A stretch of 52,539 nt of DNA from a virus. The notes below the pieces were generated by a model. The model worked only from the letters and a program-made list of their open reading frames with translations. It ran no database searches and was not told the origin of the DNA. The stretch spans positions 1-52,539 of the IMG/VR virus record IMGVR_UViG_3300042691_014512. The stretch is one strand, 5' to 3'. Both the position numbers and the translations under genes were made by a program. Positions 32,229-40,437 of this stretch are shown here, piece by piece; position 1 is the first letter of the stretch, and each line of letters opens with the position of its first letter.

Positions 32229-32236
32229 TATAAATA
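32229..32236 (-). promoter_or_regulatory. TATTTATA box (- strand) before the 233-residue gene
   Basis: Read on the - strand, TATTTATA ends 13 bases before the ATG at 32215, in the 24-base gap after the glycosyltransferase. The spacing is the most common one for this box. Confidence 0.45.
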
Positions 32237-32239
32237 GAT

Positions 32240-33220
32240 TTATTGTTCATTTTTTATAACTTTTTTCATTTCCTCTACATATTTTATAGTTGAACTATTT
32301 TTTTCTATGTAATCAAAATAATTAATATTTTCCTTTAATTTATCTAATGGGTTAACATTAATAAAATCACCTTTATAGAACTTTGTTGTTTTTACGTCTT
32401 CAGTAACTCCAGCCATATGTAATATGGGATGTTTTTCATAAGTTAAAATAGTGTCAGTTGCCCAAGAAAAACTTAAATCATTTACTATTTTTGTTTCGTG
32501 ATTAGTTCTCCAAAGATTCCATAAAACTGCCCACATATCAGCTGTCCATATCTGAAGTTCACCTGATGGTATTCTATATCTTATATTAAAATCAAAAAGT
32601 TTACGATATAACATTTCACAATCATTAAAAACTTTTTCCCAAAATGTATAATCAGTATTTTTTATCAGATATTGAGCTCCACCTGAATTTTTATTATTTT
32701 CCTTAACAACATCAATTGAAATATCCACAATATTTGTCATTAATTTAATTAAATAACCTTTTTCTAAATTTGGATAATGAGTTTCATATCTATTATTACA
32801 TCCTAGAATATAATCATAACTTATGTAACTTAAGGTGTCTGATAAATAAACAATATCATCACTTAATAATTTATCAAAATTTGGTAATTCTCTAAAAATA
32901 ATATCTGAATCGTGATAAAAATAACATTTCCCTAATTCTGGATATTCTTTTAACCATCTAGACAAGGCCATTGGTCTTAAACTTGGAATATATTTTTTAT
33001 CTTTTCTATCATCCAAATAATGATGAACATTTATACCCAAACTTTTTAATTTTAATGATTCTTCTGTTGGGGAAGTTAAACCATTAACCATAACAAATAA
33101 AACATGAATATTTTCAGGTTTGATTCCTTTTTCAATAAAATTATTTGTGTATACCTTTGTTTGCCAATGAAAATAAGGTATGTCAGGATGTGCGGAGACA
33201 AATACTAAATTATTTTCCAT
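32240..33220 (-). CDS. putative glycosyltransferase (DxD type)
   Basis: 326 residues, globular, no signal peptide or membrane span. Residues 100-109 read YFYHDSDIIF, placing a DSD (DxD-type) metal/nucleotide-sugar motif after a hydrophobic strand, as in GT-A enzymes. GGAQYLIKN at 180-188 resembles the acceptor-side GG-QY motif of the serine/hydroxyproline glycosyltransferase group (SGT1/HPAT-like). The Trp-rich stretch IWTADMWAVLWNLW and the conserved-looking His in HPILHMAG also fit that group. It sits inside the fibre gene block, flanked by structural genes on the same strand, so its substrate may be a phage fibre protein rather than DNA or host glycan. The fold call is moderate; the substrate is inference. 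Confidence 0.65.
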   Translation of the reverse strand: MENNLVFVSAHPDIPYFHWQTKVYTNNFIEKGIKPENIHVLFVMVNGLTSPTEESLKLKSLGINVHHYLDDRKDKKYIPSLRPMALSRWLKEYPELGKCYFYHDSDIIFRELPNFDKLLSDDIVYLSDTLSYISYDYILGCNNRYETHYPNLEKGYLIKLMTNIVDISIDVVKENNKNSGGAQYLIKNTDYTFWEKVFNDCEMLYRKLFDFNIRYRIPSGELQIWTADMWAVLWNLWRTNHETKIVNDLSFSWATDTILTYEKHPILHMAGVTEDVKTTKFYKGDFINVNPLDKLKENINYFDYIEKNSSTIKYVEEMKKVIKNEQ

Positions 33221-33255
33221 ATTTTTTTATTAAAAATATAGAGAATAATTTGACT

Positions 33256-34473
33256 TTATAAATAATATAGAATATCTGCAGTACCAAGAAAATCAGCGTT
33301 AGCTCCTAATGGTGTTATACACAACCACATTTCATCCAAAGTACCATTAACATTTGAACCAACTCTGATTTGATTGTCATCAAGTTTTGTTGTAGTTAAA
33401 GCAGAAGTACCAGCCTCACCAATCAAAGATGTCATAACGTGACCTGCTGATGTTATAGTATGTGTATTACCAGTACCCAAACTATATTGGAATGGTGAAT
33501 TTGGAATATCTACCCAAGTTGGTGTATAAGATAAAGTTGGGTTAAATTCCATAGTCAATAAGTAATTATCATTAGACGTATTAAGAATACTTATTGTATT
33601 ATATTGTGATGAAACCGAGGTATATGTCTCTTTTAATCTATAACCTATATAAGAATATTTTACACCTGAATTTAATAATGTTGTTGTTGCAGTATATGGT
33701 ACTGAAACGGTTGAATATAAACCATTTAAAGCACCCTCAGATGAAGTTTGAGAACATATCATATCAAAATAACCTGACCCTACGCCAACTTGTCTAATTT
33801 CATATCTTATTGGTTGGTTAGGTGAGGCCATATAAACATTTGGTATATTATTTGCCGCGGTGTAGTCAACAAAATAGATTGTTTGACCTGTTAAAATCAT
33901 ACCAAATCGTACCCTACCAACACCTAACCATTGATAATCTACAGTCATCAAATTGGATTTAGACCAATCAAAATTATTTGGGTCAAATTGACTATTATCC
34001 CAAACAGAAGTATCCGCACTATATGTACAAGAACCACTCAAATATATGTTAAATGTTATTGCACTTGTAACACCATTACTCTCCAAAAAGAAACCATCAA
34101 AAACTGAATTATATGGAGAACCTGTAGTTGATTGGAACATACCAACCCTTTTAATAACATTAGATTCAATAGCAAAATTACTAAAACTTGCCTCAAATAA
34201 TTGACTTTTACCTGGTTGATAAATTGGATGTGTTTTTGATTGACGAATAACTAAATCATTATTAGCAGAAGTAGACATTCTAACTCTTGCATATTGTTGG
34301 TCAAAAATTGAGGTTGCAGTACCTGCGGTAACTTCATTTACCTGAAGAGGATTTTTATCGTAAACGTGTTTGATATCTAAAAGATTAGTTACTGCCGCAG
34401 TTCTTAATCTACCAAACGCATCTAGGTTTGGGCTATCTGAGTATTTTATCGAATTATTAAAAATGTATGCCAT
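33256..34473 (-). CDS. virion structural protein, unnamed phage family
   Basis: 405 residues. The start, NSIKYSDSPNLDAFGRLRTA, followed by a YDKNP motif and later VDYQWLGVGRVRFGMILTG, is a pattern I know from uncharacterised structural proteins of many marine and gut tailed phages. No function is established that I can state. It is beta-rich without signal peptide. It begins 1 base after the stop of the 216-residue gene and precedes the glycosyltransferase. A surface decoration, collar or fibre role is plausible. Confidence 0.75.
   Translation of the reverse strand: MAYIFNNSIKYSDSPNLDAFGRLRTAAVTNLLDIKHVYDKNPLQVNEVTAGTATSIFDQQYARVRMSTSANNDLVIRQSKTHPIYQPGKSQLFEASFSNFAIESNVIKRVGMFQSTTGSPYNSVFDGFFLESNGVTSAITFNIYLSGSCTYSADTSVWDNSQFDPNNFDWSKSNLMTVDYQWLGVGRVRFGMILTGQTIYFVDYTAANNIPNVYMASPNQPIRYEIRQVGVGSGYFDMICSQTSSEGALNGLYSTVSVPYTATTTLLNSGVKYSYIGYRLKETYTSVSSQYNTISILNTSNDNYLLTMEFNPTLSYTPTWVDIPNSPFQYSLGTGNTHTITSAGHVMTSLIGEAGTSALTTTKLDDNQIRVGSNVNGTLDEMWLCITPLGANADFLGTADILYYL
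33257..33264 (-). promoter_or_regulatory. TATTTATA box (- strand) before the glycosyltransferase
   Basis: Read on the - strand, TATTTATA overlaps the end of the upstream gene and lies 36 bases before the ATG at 33220. The spacing is longer than typical. Confidence 0.35.
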
Positions 34474-34474
34474 A

Positions 34475-35125
34475 TTATATTAACCACCAATTATTATTTC
34501 TTGTCACCAATGTTAGTGACATATAGTTTATGTTCATATCAACGTAAGAATTTCCATCAATTGTACCAACCAATGGTGTTAATCTTATTCTATAAGAACC
34601 TGAATATCCTCCCTCATCTTTTATTATTAGTTTATATCCATCAATACCAGTTGGGTCAGGAATCGAAACATCAACATTTCCATTGTAATTTACCCCCCAA
34701 TATGTTATACCTGATGTTATAGTAAAAGCCGAAGTTGTTACACCCGTTGTTGTTTCTAAAAAATATGTTAAACCTGACAATGTATTAATTGTAGCACTAA
34801 AAGTAGAACCATTACTTTCATAAATTGTAAAAGTATTAACATTATCATAAGTGAACGCTGTAACACTAGTATCTGTAAAACCAGTTACAAATCCTGATAT
34901 TGTAAAAGTACCACCCGATGAATTAACAAAGGTAATTTCGCCTGTTGTGTTATTATAAGTACCACCAGTAATTACAACAGAATTAACCAAATTGGTAACT
35001 TGAGAAATTGTTGCTTTATATGAAGAACCAGCAGGATTTTGAGATGTATCACCAGTTACGACAATATGAATTAAATCATTAATTGTTACACCAGTTGCTA
35101 AAGTTCTATCTGTAAGAAATGCCAT
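34475..35125 (-). CDS. fibre-like structural protein, short
   Basis: 216 residues. Begins MAFLTDRTLATGVTINDLIH and has repeated Thr/Gly/Ser beta segments (GGTYNNTTGEITFVNSSGGT), typical of trimeric fibre shafts or tips. It ends in a hydrophobic strand set (YMSLTLVTRNNNWWLI) common at C-termini of phage fibre knobs. Preceded by the box at 35139-35146. No enzymatic motif. Confidence 0.7.
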   Translation of the reverse strand: MAFLTDRTLATGVTINDLIHIVVTGDTSQNPAGSSYKATISQVTNLVNSVVITGGTYNNTTGEITFVNSSGGTFTISGFVTGFTDTSVTAFTYDNVNTFTIYESNGSTFSATINTLSGLTYFLETTTGVTTSAFTITSGITYWGVNYNGNVDVSIPDPTGIDGYKLIIKDEGGYSGSYRIRLTPLVGTIDGNSYVDMNINYMSLTLVTRNNNWWLI

Positions 35126-35138
35126 TTAATATTTTATT

Positions 35139-35146
35139 TATAAATA
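35139..35146 (-). promoter_or_regulatory. TATTTATA box (- strand) before the 216-residue gene
   Basis: Read on the - strand, TATTTATA ends 13 bases before the ATG at 35125. The 12-base palindrome TATTTATAAATA here also contains the opposite orientation, so direction is ambiguous from this copy alone. Confidence 0.45.
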
Positions 35147-35147
35147 G

Positions 35148-35447
35148 TTAGGACATAAAGAAATAACCAACACCATCCATAAAAAAGAAATCATCCAAAT
35201 CCATAAATTCTTTTATATCTTCACTACAATATAATACCTTAAATTTCTCACAACCATCACTTGTTATGACTTTAACTCCAATTGCTGGAGCAGAATTAAA
35301 TTGAGGAGGTAGTGTTATTGTATTTATCGCTGGAACAGTTGTTGATATGTAAGCTAATAGAATACATTGATTACCAAATACATCACACACATAAATGGTA
35401 TATGGCTGATTTAACCCAATAATATTATTAAAAACTAGTGCGGTCAT
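35148..35447 (-). CDS. small beta-type virion protein with Cys pair
   Basis: 99 residues. The core pattern PYTIYVCDVFGNQC, then a strand set, then KVITSDGCEKF, matches the 71-residue protein encoded at 37554-37769 (PFDIYLCDDPLTTC ... KVVDDNDCE). The two are probably paralogous small Ig-like or decoration domains. The C-terminal extension FMDLDDFFFMDGVGYFFMS is unusually rich in Phe, Met and Asp. It lies between fibre genes on the same strand. Function unknown. Confidence 0.65.
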   Translation of the reverse strand: MTALVFNNIIGLNQPYTIYVCDVFGNQCILLAYISTTVPAINTITLPPQFNSAPAIGVKVITSDGCEKFKVLYCSEDIKEFMDLDDFFFMDGVGYFFMS

Positions 35448-35463
35448 TTAATTTAGATTATAA

Positions 35464-35471
35464 TATAAATA
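35464..35471 (-). promoter_or_regulatory. TATTTATA box (- strand) before the 99-residue gene
   Basis: Read on the - strand, TATTTATA begins just after the stop codon of the 692-residue gene and ends 16 bases before the ATG at 35447. Confidence 0.45.
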
Positions 35472-37550
35472 TTATAACTCACCAGAATCCCCAACTATTG
35501 CAATACATTCACTACAATCCGAATAATACAAAACACCTAAACTTTGAAAACTATTACCTGATAAGAATGATGATGTTGAACCTAAAGGTAATGAAGGATA
35601 ACTAGCTGAATATGAGATATATTTCCAACATTCATTTGAATATGGATAATCGGTCAAACTGAATACTTGGTTAATTACTGATGTAGGGCCAGGTAATGTT
35701 TGTATAACATATGAATTTGTATTACATCTTTGGAATAAATAATAACCAACAAGTGCTGATGCCGTTGGAGTTGGTGTCATTGTTGGAGTAATTGATGGTG
35801 TTGGTGTTGGTGTTGGTGTTTGAGTTACACTTGGAACACAAACTGAACAATCCGCATCAAAATCTAAAGGACCGTCAACCAATTCAATAATATTCATACC
35901 ATTAATTGTTAAGTCTATACCAACGTATGTTATACATCTTGAAATACCATCAACATTAGCTTTGAAAACTGATAATTGAGATAGTGTACCACCTGAAGGT
36001 AAAGGAAGAGCATTGGATGCGTAATATAAATTACCATTTTCACAATCAATGAATTTTTTACTACTAGGGCATTCAATTAATCCAAGAACTGTGTTGAAAA
36101 CAACATTACCAGAAACACTACAAGGTCTTGTAATTTGAGGTGTACTTGATGGGGTTATAGATGGGGTTGGTGTTGGAGTTGGTGTATAACCAGAAATTGT
36201 AACATCAACCGCTCTACCACCACAAGGTTCACTAATACTCGGTGTAGGAGTCATAGTTGGAGTTGTTGATATAGTCGGAGTAACACTTGGAGTTGGAGTA
36301 ACCTCACAATCAAATATTGCATTAAAGTCTAATACGGAACAATTAACTGTAGGTGTTGGTGTGGGTGTTGGACAAGCTCCACTAAATACATATTCATCAC
36401 ATAAATCAGGACAAGTTGAATTGCAAGGATAAGGTCCCTCTAATAAACAAGTACCATCCAATACTGATGACATACACCAAGTTCCACCAGTTGTGAAATA
36501 AATTACGTAACCATTAGTTTCTCCTGACCAATATGGTTCTCCATTATGAGTACCTCCGTATTTAAAATAATCATCGTATCCTAAACCAGTGTCATTAACA
36601 CAATAATTAACAATGTCAGTTTTATCAATTAAAATACAATATGGTGTTCCACTACAAGTATATAATGTGTAACCACTTGGACAAGTATAACCAGTACTAG
36701 AAGTTCCACCGGTAATTGAAGTTGATAATGGAATATCTTGACCAATAAAATCTAAAGTACTAAATAAAGTATCAGCAGTTAATTGAATAGTTGTTGTATA
36801 AGCACTAAGGGTTGTAACTGAACCTGAATATATTTCAGCTGCAAATGCTGCGGGGCCACCACTATTCAATCCCTCCATTTCAATAATGTTTAAACCTGAA
36901 TTGAACGTAAAAGGAAGTACTGTCCAAGTATTAAGATTTAAAGTTTGGGGCATTGATGTACAATAAATTGTGGGTGAAGTTTCATAAATTAAATTACCAT
37001 TAATTTTTAATCTAACCCTATCATCAGCACCAAATCCTATATAGTATGTTCCTTTTACGGGAATATCCAAACAATATGAAAATCCAAGCCAAGTATCCAA
37101 TGGATTAGGATTAGTTGTTGCGAAAATTCCTGCGACATTTAATCTACCAGTTCCTGAAAAAGGTACTACTCCCCCCCATAACGAATTTTGTAAAGCTGGA
37201 GGCCCGTAATATGGGGATATCCCGCCAAAACAACCAAAATAACCACCATCTTGACCTCCAACTTGAATATTTAAAATTCTACCACTATTATCAACTAAAA
37301 ATTGTGTATTAAAAAGTAATGTACCATTTTGAGTAAATGCTGAGGTTGTTGTTCCTGAATTGGTAATTGGAAACGAAAGATTTGTTACATCTTCATAAAA
37401 TATAACACCTAAATTACAATAAGTACCATTTTGACTACCAGTCGTTGCGGTATAAAAAAATGAACCCCCACTTGTTGCGGCGGTTGTGGTATATATACAG
37501 GCATCTGAATCTATGGTTGGGGTATAACCCGATGGACAAGGACAACTCAT
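35472..37550 (-). CDS. modular fibre/adhesin with PA14-like domain and Pro/Thr linkers
   Basis: 692 residues. Residues about 160-241 (GTYYIGFGADDRVRLKINGN, then LNIIEMEGLNSGGPAAFAAE) look like a PA14-type beta-barrel, a glycan-binding module. Several Cys-containing domains follow, joined by Pro/Thr linkers such as TPTPTPSITPTMTPTPT at about 396-445, 457-475 and 585-605. The linkers are encoded by short tandem repeats (GGTGTT on the + strand). The architecture of bead domains on stiff linkers suits an extended adhesin. The N-terminus SCPCPSGYTPT is Cys-rich and the same CPSGYT motif recurs near residue 295. No signal peptide. Glycan binding is inferred from the fold impression. Confidence 0.75.
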   Translation of the reverse strand: MSCPCPSGYTPTIDSDACIYTTTAATSGGSFFYTATTGSQNGTYCNLGVIFYEDVTNLSFPITNSGTTTSAFTQNGTLLFNTQFLVDNSGRILNIQVGGQDGGYFGCFGGISPYYGPPALQNSLWGGVVPFSGTGRLNVAGIFATTNPNPLDTWLGFSYCLDIPVKGTYYIGFGADDRVRLKINGNLIYETSPTIYCTSMPQTLNLNTWTVLPFTFNSGLNIIEMEGLNSGGPAAFAAEIYSGSVTTLSAYTTTIQLTADTLFSTLDFIGQDIPLSTSITGGTSSTGYTCPSGYTLYTCSGTPYCILIDKTDIVNYCVNDTGLGYDDYFKYGGTHNGEPYWSGETNGYVIYFTTGGTWCMSSVLDGTCLLEGPYPCNSTCPDLCDEYVFSGACPTPTPTPTVNCSVLDFNAIFDCEVTPTPSVTPTISTTPTMTPTPSISEPCGGRAVDVTISGYTPTPTPTPSITPSSTPQITRPCSVSGNVVFNTVLGLIECPSSKKFIDCENGNLYYASNALPLPSGGTLSQLSVFKANVDGISRCITYVGIDLTINGMNIIELVDGPLDFDADCSVCVPSVTQTPTPTPTPSITPTMTPTPTASALVGYYLFQRCNTNSYVIQTLPGPTSVINQVFSLTDYPYSNECWKYISYSASYPSLPLGSTSSFLSGNSFQSLGVLYYSDCSECIAIVGDSGEL

Positions 37551-37553
37551 TTC

Positions 37554-37769
37554 TTAAACTACTAAATTTGAGATTATTTCACAATCATTATCATCAACAA
37601 CTTTTAGATTATATGATAATTGACCATCCATAATTAATGGCACATCAAATGAATAAGTACCACCAGTCATGGTATCTACATAAACACAAGTTGTTAAGGG
37701 ATCATCGCATAGATAAATGTCGAAAGGTGTTGAACCTGAAACTCCATTTATTGTTATTGTTGTTGGCAT
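37554..37769 (-). CDS. small beta-type virion protein, paralogue of the 99-residue one
   Basis: 71 residues, first gene of the - strand block. Pattern PFDIYLCDDPLTTCVYVD followed by FDVPLIMDGQLSYNLKVVDD and a Cys-Glu near the end, shared with the 35148-35447 product. Likely a single small beta-sandwich. Separated by 3 bases from the 692-residue gene. Function unknown. Confidence 0.65.
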   Translation of the reverse strand: MPTTITINGVSGSTPFDIYLCDDPLTTCVYVDTMTGGTYSFDVPLIMDGQLSYNLKVVDDNDCEIISNLVV

Positions 37770-37786
37770 TTGACAAAATTGTTTTT

Positions 37787-37794
37787 AATAAATA
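37787..37794 (-). promoter_or_regulatory. TATTTATT box (- strand) at head of fibre block
   Basis: Read on the - strand, TATTTATT ends 17 bases before the ATG at 37769, in the 53-base gap between the diverging fibre block and primase gene. A promoter is required here for the - strand block. Confidence 0.5.
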
Positions 37795-37822
37795 TATTAG
37801 GTAATAAAACTTTGTGAATATT

Positions 37823-38725
37823 ATGTCTGACGATAATGAAATAATTGTAGATTTACTACGTGATATATTTGGGGATGAAAAACAACATTATGAATCTAAA
37901 GGCCAAATCGCACATCATTGCCCAAATTGTGATGAGGGGAGACATAAAGGTAATTTAGAAATAAATTACTTCCAACACCTATTCCATTGTTGGAGTTGCG
38001 GTGATACAAGTGATATGCACGGAACACTATACAAGTTAATAAAAAAATATGGAAAAAAATCCCACCTTAAAACTTATTCTGTATTAGCACCAGAAGAAAA
38101 CAAACCAATACAAAAGAAAAAGGTTAACAAACTCGAACTACCGAGTTTTTATCGGAAGTTCAATGAGGTCTCATCAATATACCCAGTTAGAAGACAAGCA
38201 TATAATTATTTAATGAATAGGGGTATTACCGATGAAATAATTGAAAGATATGGAATTGGTTTTTGTGATAATGGCAGTCACGCTGGTAGAATAATAATCC
38301 CATCTTATGATAAAAATAACAAATTAAATTACTATATTGCCAGAAGTTGGGATTTACATACAAAAGCAAAATATAAAAATCCTGAAAATCCAAAAGATGA
38401 AATCATATTCTTTGAGAGTTTGATTGATTGGAATAAAGACATTACCCTAGTTGAAGGGGCATTTGATTCCATATTCATTCCAAATAGTATTCCAATGTTG
38501 GGAAAACATATGAGTTCATTATTATTTGATACCTTATATGAAAAGTGTAATGGAAATATAACAATTGCCTTGGATGGTGATGCTTGGGATAATGCAATCA
38601 AATTATATCACGAGTTAAATGGTGGGAATTTGTATGGAAAAATTAAAATAGTTAAACTACCTTTGGACAAGGATATTGCTGATTTGAGGGGACAAATAAA
38701 TGAATATTATATTGAAATAAAATGA
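37823..38725 (+). CDS. DnaG-type DNA primase, T4 gp61-like
   Basis: Synthesises RNA primers at the fork with the DnaB-like helicase. A CHC2-type zinc site is at the N-terminus (His32, Cys33, Cys36, then Cys56 and Cys59 in FHCWSCG). The TOPRIM domain follows with Glu211 in TLVEGAFDS and Asp251/Asp253 in IALDGDAWD. With 300 residues it is compact like gp61. A GTG at 37814 lies in frame 9 bases upstream; I chose the ATG at 37823 since it is a normal codon and no conserved residue is lost. The last 4 bases overlap the nuclease gene (ATGA). Confidence 0.92.
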   Translation: MSDDNEIIVDLLRDIFGDEKQHYESKGQIAHHCPNCDEGRHKGNLEINYFQHLFHCWSCGDTSDMHGTLYKLIKKYGKKSHLKTYSVLAPEENKPIQKKKVNKLELPSFYRKFNEVSSIYPVRRQAYNYLMNRGITDEIIERYGIGFCDNGSHAGRIIIPSYDKNNKLNYYIARSWDLHTKAKYKNPENPKDEIIFFESLIDWNKDITLVEGAFDSIFIPNSIPMLGKHMSSLLFDTLYEKCNGNITIALDGDAWDNAIKLYHELNGGNLYGKIKIVKLPLDKDIADLRGQINEYYIEIK

Positions 38726-39570
38726 CAGATTTATATAAAGTAAGAGATGAAATACTAGAAATAGTTAAAAAAAGACAACAAGAATTACAATTGACGTTTG
38801 AAGAAGAAAAACACCAATACACAATGTTGGATAATAAAGGTGTATTGAAAGATGATTGGTATTCTGTATCAAAAATAATAAAAAAGTATTATGATGAATT
38901 TCCAGCTGAAGAAATTGCATTAAAGAAAGCTAAAGGTGATGTTGAAGAACAACAAAAATTGTTAAAAGAATGGTCGGATGCTGGAACGTATTCAACTAAC
39001 TTAGGGAGTAGAACCCACTTTTTATTGGAACAAAAATCCCTTGAAATGTTTGATATTAAAAAGGATGTCAGGCAACCAATCTTTGATTGTGATTTTGAAC
39101 AAATATTAAAGAGTGATAGAATGGTCAGTGCTGGTGAAAAATATTTGGATTTGATGAAACAACGAGGTGCTGTATTATTGGATACTGAAATGGTATTGGG
39201 GGATAATGAATTATGTTATGTGGGACAACCAGACCAAATGTGGTTAATTGAGAATAAAGAGAAGAATCAAATTGGTATATTTTGCGGTGACTACAAAACA
39301 AATAAACCTAAGAACTTTGAATCCAATCAATTCACAAAACCGATGAAATACCCCTTCAATAAATTACCCAACAATGCTTTGGGTCACTATTATGTTCAAT
39401 TACCATTATATTTGAGATTATTGTTTAAAATGTTGGTTGGAAGTAAATATGAAAATATTGGACTTTTTGGGGCAATAATTGTATTATTGAAAGAGGATGG
39501 GACATTTGAAGAGTTCAGAATTCCTATGAATGTAATTGCGCAAGTTTTTAATTTAAAATTAGATTTATAA
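38722..39570 (+). CDS. PD-(D/E)XK nuclease, RecB/Cas4-like
   Basis: 282 residues. The nuclease core is visible: GSRTHFLLEQ near 95-104, VGQPDQMW with Asp171, GDYKT with Asp190 and Lys192, and the late VQLPLYLRLL motif (Gln226, Tyr230) that marks RecB-family exonucleases. The N-terminal 90 residues are helical and charged. It probably processes DNA ends in recombination or host DNA degradation. Translational coupling with primase through an ATGA overlap places it in the replication/recombination module. Confidence 0.82.
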   Translation: MTDLYKVRDEILEIVKKRQQELQLTFEEEKHQYTMLDNKGVLKDDWYSVSKIIKKYYDEFPAEEIALKKAKGDVEEQQKLLKEWSDAGTYSTNLGSRTHFLLEQKSLEMFDIKKDVRQPIFDCDFEQILKSDRMVSAGEKYLDLMKQRGAVLLDTEMVLGDNELCYVGQPDQMWLIENKEKNQIGIFCGDYKTNKPKNFESNQFTKPMKYPFNKLPNNALGHYYVQLPLYLRLLFKMLVGSKYENIGLFGAIIVLLKEDGTFEEFRIPMNVIAQVFNLKLDL

Positions 39571-39588
39571 TACCAATACAATTAAAAA

Positions 39589-39765
39589 ATGAATTGTGAA
39601 AAGACAAAAATTGAAAAGTTATTAAATTACATTGGGATGAAATCAAAGAAATATCATTATGTTTATAATGGTGTTAAATTTGTATCAGATAAAGAAATAA
39701 TTGGAATAAATCCAAAAACATATAAACTTATATATAAAAACGAAAATAATGGACAATTTAATTAA
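39589..39765 (+). CDS. small unknown protein
   Basis: 58 residues, basic (MNCEKTKIEKLLNYIGMKSK at the start), no recognised domain. ATG at 39589, 18 bases after the nuclease stop. The 3' end overlaps the zinc-ribbon gene by 17 bases in another frame. Its placement in a tightly packed operon with good spacing is the main support. Confidence 0.55.
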   Translation: MNCEKTKIEKLLNYIGMKSKKYHYVYNGVKFVSDKEIIGINPKTYKLIYKNENNGQFN

Positions 39766-39973
39766 CACGGAAAAGAGTTTACCAAAGATTGATTTGAGAG
39801 AACAACCCACCATTACTTGTGAAGAGTGTGGTTCAAAATATTTTAAAGAAGTGGTTATGGTTAAAAAGGTATCAAAACTATTGACAGGTAGTTTGGAAGA
39901 CACATTAGTACCATTCCCAACATATCGTTGTGATGATTGTGGTCACATAAATAAAGATTTTGAATTGTTCTAA
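39749..39973 (+). CDS. small zinc-ribbon protein
   Basis: 74 residues with two CxxC knuckles: TCEECGSKYF and RCDDCGHINK, 42 residues apart, forming a likely zinc ribbon. Such small proteins in T4-like phages are often transcription or replication accessories, but the partner here is unknown. The stop overlaps the next ATG by one base (TAATG). Confidence 0.75.
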   Translation: MDNLINTEKSLPKIDLREQPTITCEECGSKYFKEVVMVKKVSKLLTGSLEDTLVPFPTYRCDDCGHINKDFELF

Positions 39974-40425
39974 TGAAAAAGATTCACATTAATAATGATG
40001 ATAATTATGCAACTCCTCCAGAATTTTATGAGGAGTTAAACAAGAGGTTTAAATTTGATTTTGACCCTTGTCCATATAATGAAAAGGATGTTGATATTGA
40101 TGGTTTAAATATTGAATGGGGGATGTCAAATTTCATAAATCCCCCATATAGTCAGAAGTTAAAGGAGGCCTTTATTAAGAAAGGGATTGAGGAGATGAAG
40201 AAGGGAAAAGTTTGTGTATTTTTGATACCAGTTTCCACCTCCACAAAGTTATTTCACGATTATATTAAACCAAATGCGACTGAAATTGAATTTGTAAGGG
40301 GGAGGATTAAATTTGGGAAAGTTGACAATGATGGTAATTTTTATTATCCTGTAAATTCAAAGGGTAAAGTACAAAGTGGTACAAAAGATAGTATGATTGT
40401 TGTATTTGATGGAAGAAAAAAATAA
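39973..40425 (+). CDS. dam: phage DNA N6-adenine methyltransferase (Dam type)
   Basis: 150 residues of the compact phage Dam family. The N-terminus NYATPPEFYEELNKRFKFDF with DPCPYN is characteristic, and the catalytic NPPYS lies at 56-60. VCVFLIPVSTSTKLFHDYI and EFVRGRIKFG are conserved later elements. Likely methylates adenine in phage DNA to evade restriction. The last 37 bases of the gene, with the following gap, are copied at 41045-41093, which marks it as the left boundary of a rearranged region. Confidence 0.9.
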   Translation: MKKIHINNDDNYATPPEFYEELNKRFKFDFDPCPYNEKDVDIDGLNIEWGMSNFINPPYSQKLKEAFIKKGIEEMKKGKVCVFLIPVSTSTKLFHDYIKPNATEIEFVRGRIKFGKVDNDGNFYYPVNSKGKVQSGTKDSMIVVFDGRKK

Positions 40426-40437
40426 ATAAAATGGAAA
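40389..40437 (+). repeat. 49-bp direct repeat, first copy
   Basis: Covers the 3' end of the Dam gene, the 5-base gap and the start of the next gene. Identical to 41045-41093 (offset 656 bases). Confidence 0.95.

Noticed and set aside
7688-37769. Search for a diversity-generating retroelement
   Set aside because: No reverse transcriptase and no template/variable repeat pair with adenine-biased changes could be seen; the tail repeats are tandem, not TR/VR-like.
37814-37822. GTG start for primase
   Set aside because: An ATG 9 bases later keeps all conserved residues; the GTG would only add three residues. I cannot exclude it.
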